Positions 52,042-60,607 of a DNA stretch of 64,000 nt are shown here, in pieces. The first letter of the stretch is position 1; every line of letters begins with the position of its first letter. The stretch is from Actinophytocola sp035995025. GTDB lineage: Bacteria > Actinomycetota > Actinomycetes > Mycobacteriales > Pseudonocardiaceae. Below the pieces are notes generated by a model. It saw nothing but the letters and a program-made list of their open reading frames with translations, was not told where the DNA came from and searched no databases. Made by a program: the position numbers and the translations under genes. The DNA is taken from the NCBI GenBank assembly GCA_035995025.1, contig DASYKY010000119.1:37427-101426 (forward strand), written 5' to 3'.

Positions 52042-52338
52042 ATGGCAATCCAGGACGCGGTCCCGGACATCCGGCCGAGGGCCGGGCACGACCTGCTGGT
52101 GGGCATCGACCGCGTACTGCCCAGACTCGACGACCCGGCGGACCCCGCCGAGCTGGCCGAGAACCTGATGACCGCCCTGGTGCGCTGCGCCGCCTGCGGG
52201 GACATCTCCCGGGTCCGCCGCCAGGCCGACGCCATCCGCCGCGCCGCGGCCCTGCTGCGCGACGGCGACGCCGCCGAGGCCGCCCCCGTCCTGCGGGACG
52301 CGAGAACCGCGCTGCTCACGTTCGCTCCTTTCGCCTAG
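52042..52338 (+). CDS. Small alpha-helical hypothetical protein
   Basis: 98 residues. The ATG at 52042 with AAAGGAGAGG 9 nt upstream is a much better start than the GTG at 51988. It is helical and alanine-rich with one CAAC motif (RCAACGD). Not recognised. It ends just before a strong bidirectional terminator. Confidence 0.65.
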   Translation: MAIQDAVPDIRPRAGHDLLVGIDRVLPRLDDPADPAELAENLMTALVRCAACGDISRVRRQADAIRRAAALLRDGDAAEAAPVLRDARTALLTFAPFA

Positions 52339-52348
52339 GCGGAGCCCC

Positions 52349-52395
52349 CACCGGAGCCCGCGAGCCGCCCCCTCGGTGGCTCGCGGGCTCCGGTG
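52349..52395. terminator. 18-bp bidirectional terminator
   Basis: CACCGGAGCCCGCGAGCC (52349-52366) and its exact reverse complement (52378-52395) enclose an 11-nt loop, between the convergent small protein gene and the ABC permease gene. Very stable stem, no U-tract. Confidence 0.85.
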
Positions 52396-52398
52396 CCT

Positions 52399-54609
52399 TC
52401 ACTCGTCGGCCAGCGGCTCGGCCCGCACCCGCTTCAGCGCGGGCGTGCACACCGACGCGGCCAGCAGCGCGACCAGCGCACCGAGCACGACCGGCGCGGC
52501 GAGCCACGGGCTGAACGTCGGCAGGCTGTCGGACACCAGGCCGAACAGCCCGACACCGACAGCGGTGCCGAGCGCCCCCGCGCCCACCGTCGCGACCAGC
52601 GCCGGCAACGCGGCCTCGGCCCGCAGCGCGCGGGACAGCGTGCGTACCGGCGTGCCCGCGGCCATCAGCGCGCCGAACGTCCGCCGCCGGTCGAGCACCG
52701 ACCCGGCCGTCGCGATCGCCGCGCTCAGTCCACCCAGGACGGACGCGGTGACCAGGCCGATGACCGTCACCCGGCGCAGGTCGGCCAGCTGGGTGTCCTG
52801 GTCGCCGAGCTTCATCTCCTTGCTGATCACCTGCGCGCCCCCGGACGCGGCGAGCATCGCGGTCCGCGCGGCCTCGCGGGTCCTGCCGTCCGCCGCCACC
52901 GCGATGCTCTCGCTCAGCAGCCGCACGTCCTTCGGCCACAGCGCCGGGTCCACGACGACCACGTTCGGCGCGCCCCCGGTCACCATCGGCGCGCCGGCCC
53001 GCAGCGGGACGGACGCGCTGCCGTCCACGCCGTCCTCGGTCGCGGCGAGCCCGGACACCGGCACCGCCGACGGGACGTAGATCGCCGGGGTGTTCCGGCA
53101 GGCCAGCGACTCCGAGCCGGGCAGCACGCGCTTCGCGTCCGCGCAGCTCGCCACGACCGCCGCGTAGAACTGGTCCCCGGCGCGCAGGTCGCCCTGCCCG
53201 ACGTGCACCGCGCGCTCGCCGACCCCGTACTTCGCGAGCCCGTCGTCGACCGCCTTGGTCGCGGCCCGCGCCTGGCCGGGTTCGGTGGAGAAGTACAGCA
53301 CCGAGTCGCGGAACTGGCTGTAGTACCCGGCTTCCGACTCCAGGCTCGGCATCAACGTGAGCGCCATCGAGCCGGCGAACACGGCGAGCACCACCCCGGC
53401 CGACGCGCGGTAGGCCGCCTTCGGGTCCTCGCGCAGCCGCCGCCCGGCCAGCAGTGCCGCCGGCCGCCGCCACGTCCGCACGAACAGCCCGCCGAGCGCG
53501 GAGGTGACCCACGGCCCGACGATCGTCGGCGACCACATGAGGACCGCGAGCGAGACCAGGATCGGCAGGAGGGAGCTGCCGCCGTCCTGGGACAGCGACA
53601 GGAAGAACAGCCCGGCCGCGGCCGGCACGAGCAGCAGCCGGATCCCGGACAGCGGCTTGCGGGCGTGCCCGCCGGCCGCCATCAGCGGGCGGCTCACGAC
53701 CCGGCGCAGGCCGGCCACCGCCGCGCCGATCACGAGCGCCGGGATCGTCGCCGCCACCAGCACGACCGGCAGCACGCCGAGGGTGAAGTCGTGCGCGAAC
53801 CAGGTGCCGCCGTCCCACGCGACGTACGTCGCGACCGCGTGCAGCAGCGGGCCGGCCGCCACCCCGAGCACCGCGCCGGCGACCGCGGCGAGCCCGGTCT
53901 CCGCGGCGACCATCGCCGTCACCTGTGCGGGCGTGGCGCCCGCGAGGCGCAGGGCGGCGAGCCGCCGCTCCCGGCGCGCCGCGGTCAGCCGGGACGCCGA
54001 CGCGACGAGCACCAGGCTCGGCACCAGCAGCACGACCACGCCGACCCCGGACAGCAGCGCCAGCAGCGGGTCGACCCCGGCGTGCCCGGAGCCCAGCGTC
54101 GGCCGCTGCATGGCGTTCGCGGGCATCGTGTCCTTGGTGTGTCCCACGAGGACGACCAGCTGCTCGGGGAAGCGCAGCGCGCCGTCGCCGAGCAGGCCGG
54201 CCTGGCGCGCGCCGAACCGGTCGGCGAGCTGCGCAGGCGGGCGGCTCTTCACGAGGGCCGCGAGATCCGGGGAGAGCAGCATCTCGCCCGGGCCGGGCAG
54301 CCGGTCGATGCCCGCCGGCAGCTGGACCGTCGACGGGTCGACGAGCGGCGCGACGTCGACGCGGGTGAGCCGCCTGCCGTCGACCTCGTCCTCGGCGGTG
54401 GACCAGGAGACCTCGGCCTGGCCGGTGCCGGTGGCGTCGGGCGCCTGCCACAGGGTGCGCTCGGCGCGGGCCTTCGTCGCGAACGGCAGGCTCACGAGCA
54501 GCAGCACCAGGCCGGTGGCGACCGCGACGCCGAGCGCGGTGAGCAGCGTCGAGACCTGCGTGCGGCGGTCGGCGCGCAGCACGCGCATGGCGAGCTGGAC
54601 GGGGTTCAT
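52399..54609 (-). CDS. FtsX/MacB-type ABC transporter permease
   Basis: 736 residues with an N-terminal helix (VSTLLTALGVAVATGLVLLLV), a large extracytoplasmic part and two FtsX-like three-helix units. One is near LLALLSGVGVVVLLVPSLVLVASA and includes RRERRLAALRLAGATPAQV. The second near the C-terminus includes RRRTFGALMAAGTPVRTLSRAL. It is a mechanotransmission or lipoprotein/antibiotic exporter type. It starts in an ATGA overlap with its ATPase. Confidence 0.85.
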   Translation of the reverse strand: MNPVQLAMRVLRADRRTQVSTLLTALGVAVATGLVLLLVSLPFATKARAERTLWQAPDATGTGQAEVSWSTAEDEVDGRRLTRVDVAPLVDPSTVQLPAGIDRLPGPGEMLLSPDLAALVKSRPPAQLADRFGARQAGLLGDGALRFPEQLVVLVGHTKDTMPANAMQRPTLGSGHAGVDPLLALLSGVGVVVLLVPSLVLVASASRLTAARRERRLAALRLAGATPAQVTAMVAAETGLAAVAGAVLGVAAGPLLHAVATYVAWDGGTWFAHDFTLGVLPVVLVAATIPALVIGAAVAGLRRVVSRPLMAAGGHARKPLSGIRLLLVPAAAGLFFLSLSQDGGSSLLPILVSLAVLMWSPTIVGPWVTSALGGLFVRTWRRPAALLAGRRLREDPKAAYRASAGVVLAVFAGSMALTLMPSLESEAGYYSQFRDSVLYFSTEPGQARAATKAVDDGLAKYGVGERAVHVGQGDLRAGDQFYAAVVASCADAKRVLPGSESLACRNTPAIYVPSAVPVSGLAATEDGVDGSASVPLRAGAPMVTGGAPNVVVVDPALWPKDVRLLSESIAVAADGRTREAARTAMLAASGGAQVISKEMKLGDQDTQLADLRRVTVIGLVTASVLGGLSAAIATAGSVLDRRRTFGALMAAGTPVRTLSRALRAEAALPALVATVGAGALGTAVGVGLFGLVSDSLPTFSPWLAAPVVLGALVALLAASVCTPALKRVRAEPLADE

Positions 54610-55295
54610 GCCGCCGGCACCGCCTGCTCGATCCGTCCGTCCCGGATGGACACCGTGCGCGGGACGGCCGCGGCGAGCTCGCGGTCGTGGGTCACGATGA
54701 CCACCGCGGTGCCGGTCGAGCGGGCCGAGTCGATGAGCGCGTGCACGGTGGCGTGGCCGGTCTTCGTGTCCAGCGCGCCGGTCGGCTCGTCGGCGAAGAT
54801 CACCTGCGGCCGGTGCGCGATCGCCCGCGCGATCGCCACCCGCTGCGCCTCGCCGCCGGACAGCTCCCCGGGCCTGCGGCGCTCCTTGCCGGCGAGCCCG
54901 AGCCGGGCGAGCCAGTCGCGGGCGGTGCCGGTCGCCTCGGGGCGGCTGCTGCCCCCGAGCAGCAGCGGCAGGGCGACGTTCTCCTCGGCGGTCAGCTCGC
55001 CGACCAGCATCCCCTGCTGGAAGACGAAGCCGAACTCGTTGCGGCGCAGCTCGCTGCGCCGGGTCTCGGACAGCCGGTCGATCCGTTGCCCGGCAAGGGT
55101 GATCTCTCCCTCGTCGGCGCGCAGGATGCCGGCCAGCACGTGCAGCAGCGAGGTCTTGCCCGAGCCCGACGGGCCCACGATGGCCAGCACCTCGCCGGCG
55201 TGGATGTCGATGTCGACGCCGGCGAGCGCGTCGGCCTGGCCGTACCGCTTGACCAGCCCCCGCCCCGACAGCAGCGGTGTCGTGTGGTTGTGCAC
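54606..55295 (-). CDS. ABC transporter ATP-binding protein (LolD/MacB type)
   Basis: 229 residues from a GTG at 55295, GGGGAG 5 nt upstream. Walker A GPSGSGKTS, Q-loop FVFQQGML, signature LSGGEAQRVAIARA, Walker B VIFADEPTGALD, H-loop IVTHD. It pairs with the coupled permease. A 20-bp palindrome lies about 100 bp upstream. Confidence 0.9.
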   Translation of the reverse strand: MHNHTTPLLSGRGLVKRYGQADALAGVDIDIHAGEVLAIVGPSGSGKTSLLHVLAGILRADEGEITLAGQRIDRLSETRRSELRRNEFGFVFQQGMLVGELTAEENVALPLLLGGSSRPEATGTARDWLARLGLAGKERRRPGELSGGEAQRVAIARAIAHRPQVIFADEPTGALDTKTGHATVHALIDSARSTGTAVVIVTHDRELAAAVPRTVSIRDGRIEQAVPAA

Positions 55296-55395
55296 CGGAT
55301 CTCCCCGTGATGTGGTCGACGTGATGTCGGGGGGAAGCCTGGGGGAGCGGGCCCGTCCGGCACTTCGGGCAGATGGCCATGGCCCGCCGGGCGCG

Positions 55396-55415
55396 CATCG
55401 GCCGATCGGCCGATG
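55396..55415. promoter_or_regulatory. 20-bp perfect palindrome, likely operator
   Basis: CATCGGCCGATCGGCCGATG is self-complementary over all 20 bp, with a further GGCCGAT half-site at 55423-55429. It lies between the divergent ABC exporter and the GH99-like gene and would suit a TetR-type regulator; no regulator gene is adjacent. Confidence 0.6.
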
Positions 55416-55535
55416 GCTCACTGGCCGATTGGCTTCGGCTGAATTTTGCGTACTTTCGTAGACTTCTTTCAGTAACTGGCGCTACTCTTTCGGTGATCGT
55501 CGGCTCGTCACCCTGCACAGAAGCCGGAGCTCACC

Positions 55536-57065
55536 ATGTCGCGTCTCGCCCTGCCCGCGGTGCTCGCCTTCCTGGCGGCGCTGGTCGCGGGCCCGGTCCC
55601 CGCCGCCGCCTCCCCGCCCGCACCAGCCGCCGCGGTCGCCGCGGTCGCCCCCGCGGCGGCGCTGTCGGAGAACGTCCACCTCTTCTACTACCCGTGGTAC
55701 GGCAGCCCGGCCGTTAGCGGCGGCTACCGGCACTGGCCGCAGGGCGGGCACACCCCGCCCGACGACGTCGGCGCGGACCTCTACCCGGTGCTCGGCGCCT
55801 ACGACTCCGGCGACTTCACCGGCGCGGTCGAGCAGCAGATGCGATGGGTCGAGCAGTCCGGCGCGGGCGTCATCGTGTACAGCTGGTGGGGTCAGGGGTC
55901 CTATGAGGACGGTCTGGCGCAGGGCGTGCTCGACGCCGCGAACCGGCACGGCGTCAAGGTCGCCTGGCACCTCGAGCCGTACGGCGACCGGACCGCGGCG
56001 TCCACTGTGGACGACATCCGGTACATCAACGCACGCTACGGCGGCCATCCCGCGTTCTACCGCTCCGCCGAGCACGGCGACAAGGGCGCCTTCTACGTGT
56101 TCTCCAGCCTGTCCGTCCCGGACGCCGACTGGGCCGCGCTCGACGCGGTCACCGGCGACAGCATCGTGCTCGCGCAGACCACGGACACCTCGCGGATCGC
56201 CCACTTCTCCGGCCTGTACACCTACGACGCGATCGCCGGCGCGACCGCGCCCGGGTGGGAAGGCGCGGGGGAGTACGCGAAGGCGCACGGGCTGATCTGG
56301 GCGCCGTCGGTCGGCCCCGGCTACGTCGACGACCGCGCGGTGCCGGGCAACACGACGCCGACGCTCGGCCGCGCGGACGGCGCCACCTACGACCTGGAGT
56401 GGGGCAACGCGCTCGACCCGGCGAAGGGCGGCGTGCCGACGTGGGTGTCGGTGACGTCGTTCAACGAGTGGCACGAGGGCTCGGTGATCGAGCCGGCGCG
56501 CAGCAGCCCGCCCGGCGGGTTCGGCTACCAGACGTTCGAGGGCGCGTACGGGCGGACCGGCGCCGGCGCGGAGACCGCGTACCTGGACCGGACCGCCTAC
56601 TGGGCGGCGGAGTTCGAGGCCCGGCGTGCCACGTCGCCCGCGGTGAACCTGGCGCTGCACAAGGCGGCCACCGCCGACGGCTCCTGCAACGCGAACGAGG
56701 GCGCGGAGAAGGCGGTCAACGGCAGCGTATCGGGCGGCAACTCCGACAAGTGGTGCTCGCTCGGCGCGGCGAAGTGGTTGCGGGTGGACCTCGGCGCGCC
56801 GACGCCGGTCGGCCGGATCGTGCTGCGGCACGCCGGCGCGGGCGGCGAGCCCGCCCGGTTCGACACGCGCGACTTCGACCTCCAGGTCAGTACGGACGGG
56901 GCGAGCTGGACGACGGTGGTCAGCGCACGCGGCAACACCGCGGACGTGACGACGCACGTGATCGCGCCGGTCAGCGCCCGCTACGTCCGGCTGAACGTAC
57001 TGGTGCCCACACAGGACAGCGACCGCGCGGCACGCGTCTACGAGCTGGAGGCCTACTCCGTCTGA
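55536..57065 (+). CDS. Secreted GH99-like glycosidase with discoidin/CBM32 domain
   Basis: 509 residues. A signal peptide (LALPAVLAFLAALVAGPVPAAA) is followed by a GH99-type (beta/alpha)8 domain with HLFYYPWYGSP, VAWHLEPYGD, the catalytic-region SFNEWHEGSVIEP and YQTFEGAYG. The C-terminal about 130 residues (VNLALHKAATADG, DLGAPTPVGRIVLR, YVRLNVLVPT) form an F5/8C-type carbohydrate-binding domain. GH99 enzymes cleave alpha-mannan endo-linkages, but the bacterial subfamilies are diverse. Probably extracellular. Confidence 0.8.
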   Translation: MSRLALPAVLAFLAALVAGPVPAAASPPAPAAAVAAVAPAAALSENVHLFYYPWYGSPAVSGGYRHWPQGGHTPPDDVGADLYPVLGAYDSGDFTGAVEQQMRWVEQSGAGVIVYSWWGQGSYEDGLAQGVLDAANRHGVKVAWHLEPYGDRTAASTVDDIRYINARYGGHPAFYRSAEHGDKGAFYVFSSLSVPDADWAALDAVTGDSIVLAQTTDTSRIAHFSGLYTYDAIAGATAPGWEGAGEYAKAHGLIWAPSVGPGYVDDRAVPGNTTPTLGRADGATYDLEWGNALDPAKGGVPTWVSVTSFNEWHEGSVIEPARSSPPGGFGYQTFEGAYGRTGAGAETAYLDRTAYWAAEFEARRATSPAVNLALHKAATADGSCNANEGAEKAVNGSVSGGNSDKWCSLGAAKWLRVDLGAPTPVGRIVLRHAGAGGEPARFDTRDFDLQVSTDGASWTTVVSARGNTADVTTHVIAPVSARYVRLNVLVPTQDSDRAARVYELEAYSV

Positions 57066-57158
57066 GTGTCAGGCGTTTCAACCTCCCCGGCTCCGGGTAC
57101 CCGCGCCGCGGTTGTTGTCCGGTCGGCGAGACCGGGCCCGGAGTCGGGGAGGCAGCTC

Positions 57159-58535
57159 ATGGCGCAACGATCGGACGGGGTGGCGGAACCCGCGGCGAGT
57201 ACCCCGGACGCGAGAACGCTGCGCCGGGCCATCGCGGCGTCGGCGATCGGCAACATGACCGAGTGGTTCGACTACGGTGTCTACGCCTACACGGCGACCT
57301 ACATCGGTGACGCCTTCTTCCCGAGCGACAACCCGACGGCGTCCACTTTGGGCAGCCTGCTGGTGTTCGCGGTGTCGTTCCTGATCCGGCCGATCGGCGG
57401 GATCGTGTGGGGCCCGCTCGGCGACCGCCTCGGCCGGCAGCGCGTGCTCGCGACGACGATCCTGCTGATGGCGGGCGCGACGGTCTGCGTCGGCCTGCTG
57501 CCCGGGTACGCGACGCTCGGCATCCTGGCGCCGATCCTGCTGATCCTGCTGCGGATGATCCAGGGCTTCTCGACCGGCGGCGAGTACGGCGGCGCGGCGA
57601 CGTTCATGGCGGAGTACGCGCCGGACCGCAAGCGCGGCAGGTTCGGCAGCTTCCTGGAGTTCGGCACGCTGGCCGGCTTCACGCTCGGTGCCGCGCTGGC
57701 GCTGGTCGCGGAGGCGATCGTCGGCACGGACAACATGGCGTCGTGGGGCTGGCGCCTGCCGTTCCTGGTGGCCGCGCCGCTGGGCATCATCGGCCTGTAC
57801 CTGCGGAGCAAGCTCGAGGACACGCCGGTGTTCCGCGAGTGCGCGGCGGAGGGCAAGATCGACGAGAAGGCCTCGAAGCACTTCAAGGACCTGTTGGGGT
57901 ACTGGCGGCCGCTGCTGCTGCTCATGGGTCTGGTCGTGACGCTGAACATCGTGAACTACACGCTGCTCGCGTACATGCCGACCTACCTGGAGAACGAGAT
58001 CGGCCTGTCCTCGACCAGCTCGCTGATCCTGATCATCATCGGCCAGCTGGCGATGATGGTGCTGCTGCCGTTCTCCGGCGCGTGGTCGGACAGGGTGGGC
58101 CGCAAGCCGTTGTGGTGGATCTCGATCATCGGGTTGTTCGTGATGGCGATCCCGATGTTCAAGCTGATGACGCAGGGCTTCGTGGGCGCGGTGATCGCGT
58201 TCGCCGTGCTGGGCCTGCTGTACGTGCCGCAGCTGTCGACGATCTCGGCGATGTTCCCCGCGATGTTCCCGACCCACGTGCGCTACGCGGGCTTCGCGAT
58301 CGCCTACAACCTGTCGACGTCCCTGTTCGGCGGCACGGCCCCGGCGGTCAACCAGGGCCTGATCAACTCCACGGGAGACCTGCTCTTCCCGGCCTACTAC
58401 ATGATGGGCGCCTGCGTGATCGGTGCGATCGCGCTGATCTTCGTCCCGGAGACAAGGGCGTGTTCCATCCGCGGCCGCGGCATCCCGGGCGTGGACACGA
58501 AACCACAGCTGGAGCCGGTCTCGGTGGCGCGGTAA
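57159..58535 (+). CDS. MHS-family MFS transporter (ProP-like)
   Basis: 458 residues with twelve predicted membrane segments. NMTEWFDYGVYAYTATYIG at helix 1, GPLGDRLGRQRVL between helices 2 and 3, RMIQGFSTGGEYGGAATFM in helix 4 and SDRVGRKPLWWIS in the second half are the metabolite:H+ symporter signatures, close to proline/betaine transporter ProP. GGGGAGG 7 nt before the ATG at 57159 decides the start. Two terminators follow. Confidence 0.88.
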   Translation: MAQRSDGVAEPAASTPDARTLRRAIAASAIGNMTEWFDYGVYAYTATYIGDAFFPSDNPTASTLGSLLVFAVSFLIRPIGGIVWGPLGDRLGRQRVLATTILLMAGATVCVGLLPGYATLGILAPILLILLRMIQGFSTGGEYGGAATFMAEYAPDRKRGRFGSFLEFGTLAGFTLGAALALVAEAIVGTDNMASWGWRLPFLVAAPLGIIGLYLRSKLEDTPVFRECAAEGKIDEKASKHFKDLLGYWRPLLLLMGLVVTLNIVNYTLLAYMPTYLENEIGLSSTSSLILIIIGQLAMMVLLPFSGAWSDRVGRKPLWWISIIGLFVMAIPMFKLMTQGFVGAVIAFAVLGLLYVPQLSTISAMFPAMFPTHVRYAGFAIAYNLSTSLFGGTAPAVNQGLINSTGDLLFPAYYMMGACVIGAIALIFVPETRACSIRGRGIPGVDTKPQLEPVSVAR

Positions 58536-58548
58536 CGGCGGCTCCACG

Positions 58549-58582
58549 GCGACGCCCCTGCCTTTCGCGGCGGGGGCGTCGC
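58549..58582 (+). terminator. First terminator after the MHS transporter
   Basis: GCGACGCCCC (58549-58558) pairs perfectly with GGGGCGTCGC (58573-58582), 14-nt loop, 13 bp after the stop codon. Confidence 0.7.
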
Positions 58583-58601
58583 TGTGTCCACACGCGCCTC
58601 G

Positions 58602-58630
58602 ACGCCCTGCCGGGGTACCCGGCAGGGCGT
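58602..58630 (+). terminator. Second terminator, 13-bp stem
   Basis: ACGCCCTGCCGGG (58602-58614) pairs perfectly with CCCGGCAGGGCGT (58618-58630) around a 3-nt loop. In tandem with the previous hairpin, it insulates the right-end operon. Confidence 0.75.
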
Positions 58631-58712
58631 ATGTCCAGCTAGCCGGGTGTCTGGGTACGATGCCTTGCGACTGAGTGGGTACTTCCGGTAACAGCCGATA
58701 GAGGAGAACACC

Positions 58713-60605
58713 ATGTCGGGGTCCTGGGGGACCGAACAGCGCGATGTCCAGGTGCCGGGACCGCTGCTCGGGTCGCGGTTGTTCGTTCCGGACGAGCGCT
58801 GGGGCTGGGAGTTCCTGTCCCCGCAGCTGCCCGTGCCGAGCCCGGAGATCAACGCGGCGCCGATGCGGCAGGAGGCCTACCTGCCGGCCAACTACGGGCA
58901 GCTGGAGGCGAGCAGCAAGCGTGCCTGGCGGGGACTCGTCCGCTGGGGTTTCGTGACGTTCATCTTCGCCGGGCTCGCGGCGGGCATTCCCGACAAACCG
59001 TGGATCTCTTCGGTCGTGTTCCTCGTCGGGCTCGCGTGGACGGTCGGCCAGTTCATGGTGAAACGCGGCCGGTTCAAGGCGGCGAAGGCGAGGTACGAGG
59101 CCCAGTACGGCGGGGTGGACGCCGCCCACGCCCGCGAGTACGCCGCCTGGCAGCAGCGCATCGCCGAGCATGATCGGCGCGAGGCCGCCCGGATCGCCGC
59201 GTCGACGTACTGGAGTCCCCTGCGGCTGACCGCGCGGCCGAGCCGGGTCGACGTCTTCGGCGGCACGTTCGACGGGTGGGCGAGCCTGCTGACCACGGCC
59301 GGGACGGCGTCGCTGGCGCAGGGTGCGGCGGTGCTGGTCCTGGACTTCACCGAGCACGCCGTTGTCAACGAGCTGGTGGACCTCTCGGTCGCCGCCGGCC
59401 ACCCGGTGGAGGCCCGCGACCTGCCGGAGTGCCTGCCGAAGGTCAACCTGCTCGCCGACCTCGACCCGACCGATGTCGCCGAGCTGGTCGCCGAGACCGT
59501 GCACACCCTGCAGGCCACGCCGATGAGCCCGGACATGCGCGGGCTGCACTCCAACCTGGTGCTCGCCGTGGCCGGGGTGCTCGAGCAGCCGGCCACCTTC
59601 ACCCGCCTGCACGCCGGTCTTCGCGCGCTGCGCCGGGTGTACGACGTGGAGTCCGAGACGCTGCTGACCGCGGGGGAGTTCCGGCAGCTCAACGCCTCGG
59701 TCGACACGGTGGGCTCGACCGACCAGGTGAAGAACGAGCTGCTGACGCTGACCGGCGTGCTGGACGTGCTGGTGCGCGAGGAGCGGGCCGGCAGCGCCGA
59801 GCAGGAGGGGTTCGGCGTGATGTGGCCGGAGCGTGGCCTTTCGGTGGTGGCCACGCTCGGCGCGAGCCGCCGCAAGAAGCTCCTGGACCTCGTGGTGTTC
59901 CAGCGGGTGCTGTGCGAGCTGCGCGGGCGGCGGGTGACCGGGCGCCCCATGATCGTCGTGGCGGGCGCCGACGACGTCGGCCTGGAGGGCCTGGAGACGA
60001 TGGCCAGGCAGGCGCGCCGCGCGGGCGTGCGGCTGGTGCTGCTGCTCGAGCACCTCCGGGACGAGCTGCAGAAGCTGCTCGGTGGCTCGGACAGCGTCGC
60101 CCTGGTGATGCGGCTGTCCAACCCGGTCGAGGCGTCGGCCGCCGCCGACTTCATCGGCCGTGAGCACACGTTCAAGATGTCTCAGCTGACCAAACAGATC
60201 GGCAACACCCTCACCGAGGGCACCGCGCGGTCCGACGGTGGCTCGATCACGCACGGCACCACTCGCGGGTACACGTTCGGCGGCGGCTACTCGAGCAACG
60301 CCCAGGGCAGCACCGGAAGCTCCAACTGGAGCAGCAACCGGTCCACGACGAACTCCCGCTCGCAGACCTGGCAGAACTCGGTCAGCCAGTCGGAGGCGAA
60401 GTCGACCAGCGCCGGCTCGACCAGCCAGCGGGTCTACGAGTACGCCGTCGAGCCCACGGTCGTCCAGGGGCTCGAACCGACCGCCTTCCTCATGGTCGAG
60501 GTGGGCCCGGGCGGCCGCCGGGCGGTCCTCGGCGACTGCAACCCCGGTCTCGCGTTGATCGAGGGCCGGCGCGCCGGTCATGCCCTCGGCCCCGCCAACG
60601 GCTGA
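58713..60605 (+). CDS. Membrane-anchored, degenerate P-loop ATPase-like protein
   Basis: 630 residues. Two adjacent transmembrane segments lie at about 76-117 (GFVTFIFAGLAAGI; SSVVFLVGLAWTVGQFMV). From about 180 the order resembles FtsK/TraG/HerA coupling ATPases: DVFGGTFDGWASLL where a Walker A would be but without GKS/T, MIVVAGADDVGLEGLE at the Walker B place, then VMRLSNPVEASAAADFIGREH. A serine/asparagine/glycine-rich linker (about 510-575) precedes the end. I infer an inactive ATPase homologue; no named family recognised. It is 2 bp from the HerA-like gene. Confidence 0.55.
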   Translation: MSGSWGTEQRDVQVPGPLLGSRLFVPDERWGWEFLSPQLPVPSPEINAAPMRQEAYLPANYGQLEASSKRAWRGLVRWGFVTFIFAGLAAGIPDKPWISSVVFLVGLAWTVGQFMVKRGRFKAAKARYEAQYGGVDAAHAREYAAWQQRIAEHDRREAARIAASTYWSPLRLTARPSRVDVFGGTFDGWASLLTTAGTASLAQGAAVLVLDFTEHAVVNELVDLSVAAGHPVEARDLPECLPKVNLLADLDPTDVAELVAETVHTLQATPMSPDMRGLHSNLVLAVAGVLEQPATFTRLHAGLRALRRVYDVESETLLTAGEFRQLNASVDTVGSTDQVKNELLTLTGVLDVLVREERAGSAEQEGFGVMWPERGLSVVATLGASRRKKLLDLVVFQRVLCELRGRRVTGRPMIVVAGADDVGLEGLETMARQARRAGVRLVLLLEHLRDELQKLLGGSDSVALVMRLSNPVEASAAADFIGREHTFKMSQLTKQIGNTLTEGTARSDGGSITHGTTRGYTFGGGYSSNAQGSTGSSNWSSNRSTTNSRSQTWQNSVSQSEAKSTSAGSTSQRVYEYAVEPTVVQGLEPTAFLMVEVGPGGRRAVLGDCNPGLALIEGRRAGHALGPANG

Positions 60606-60607
60606 GC

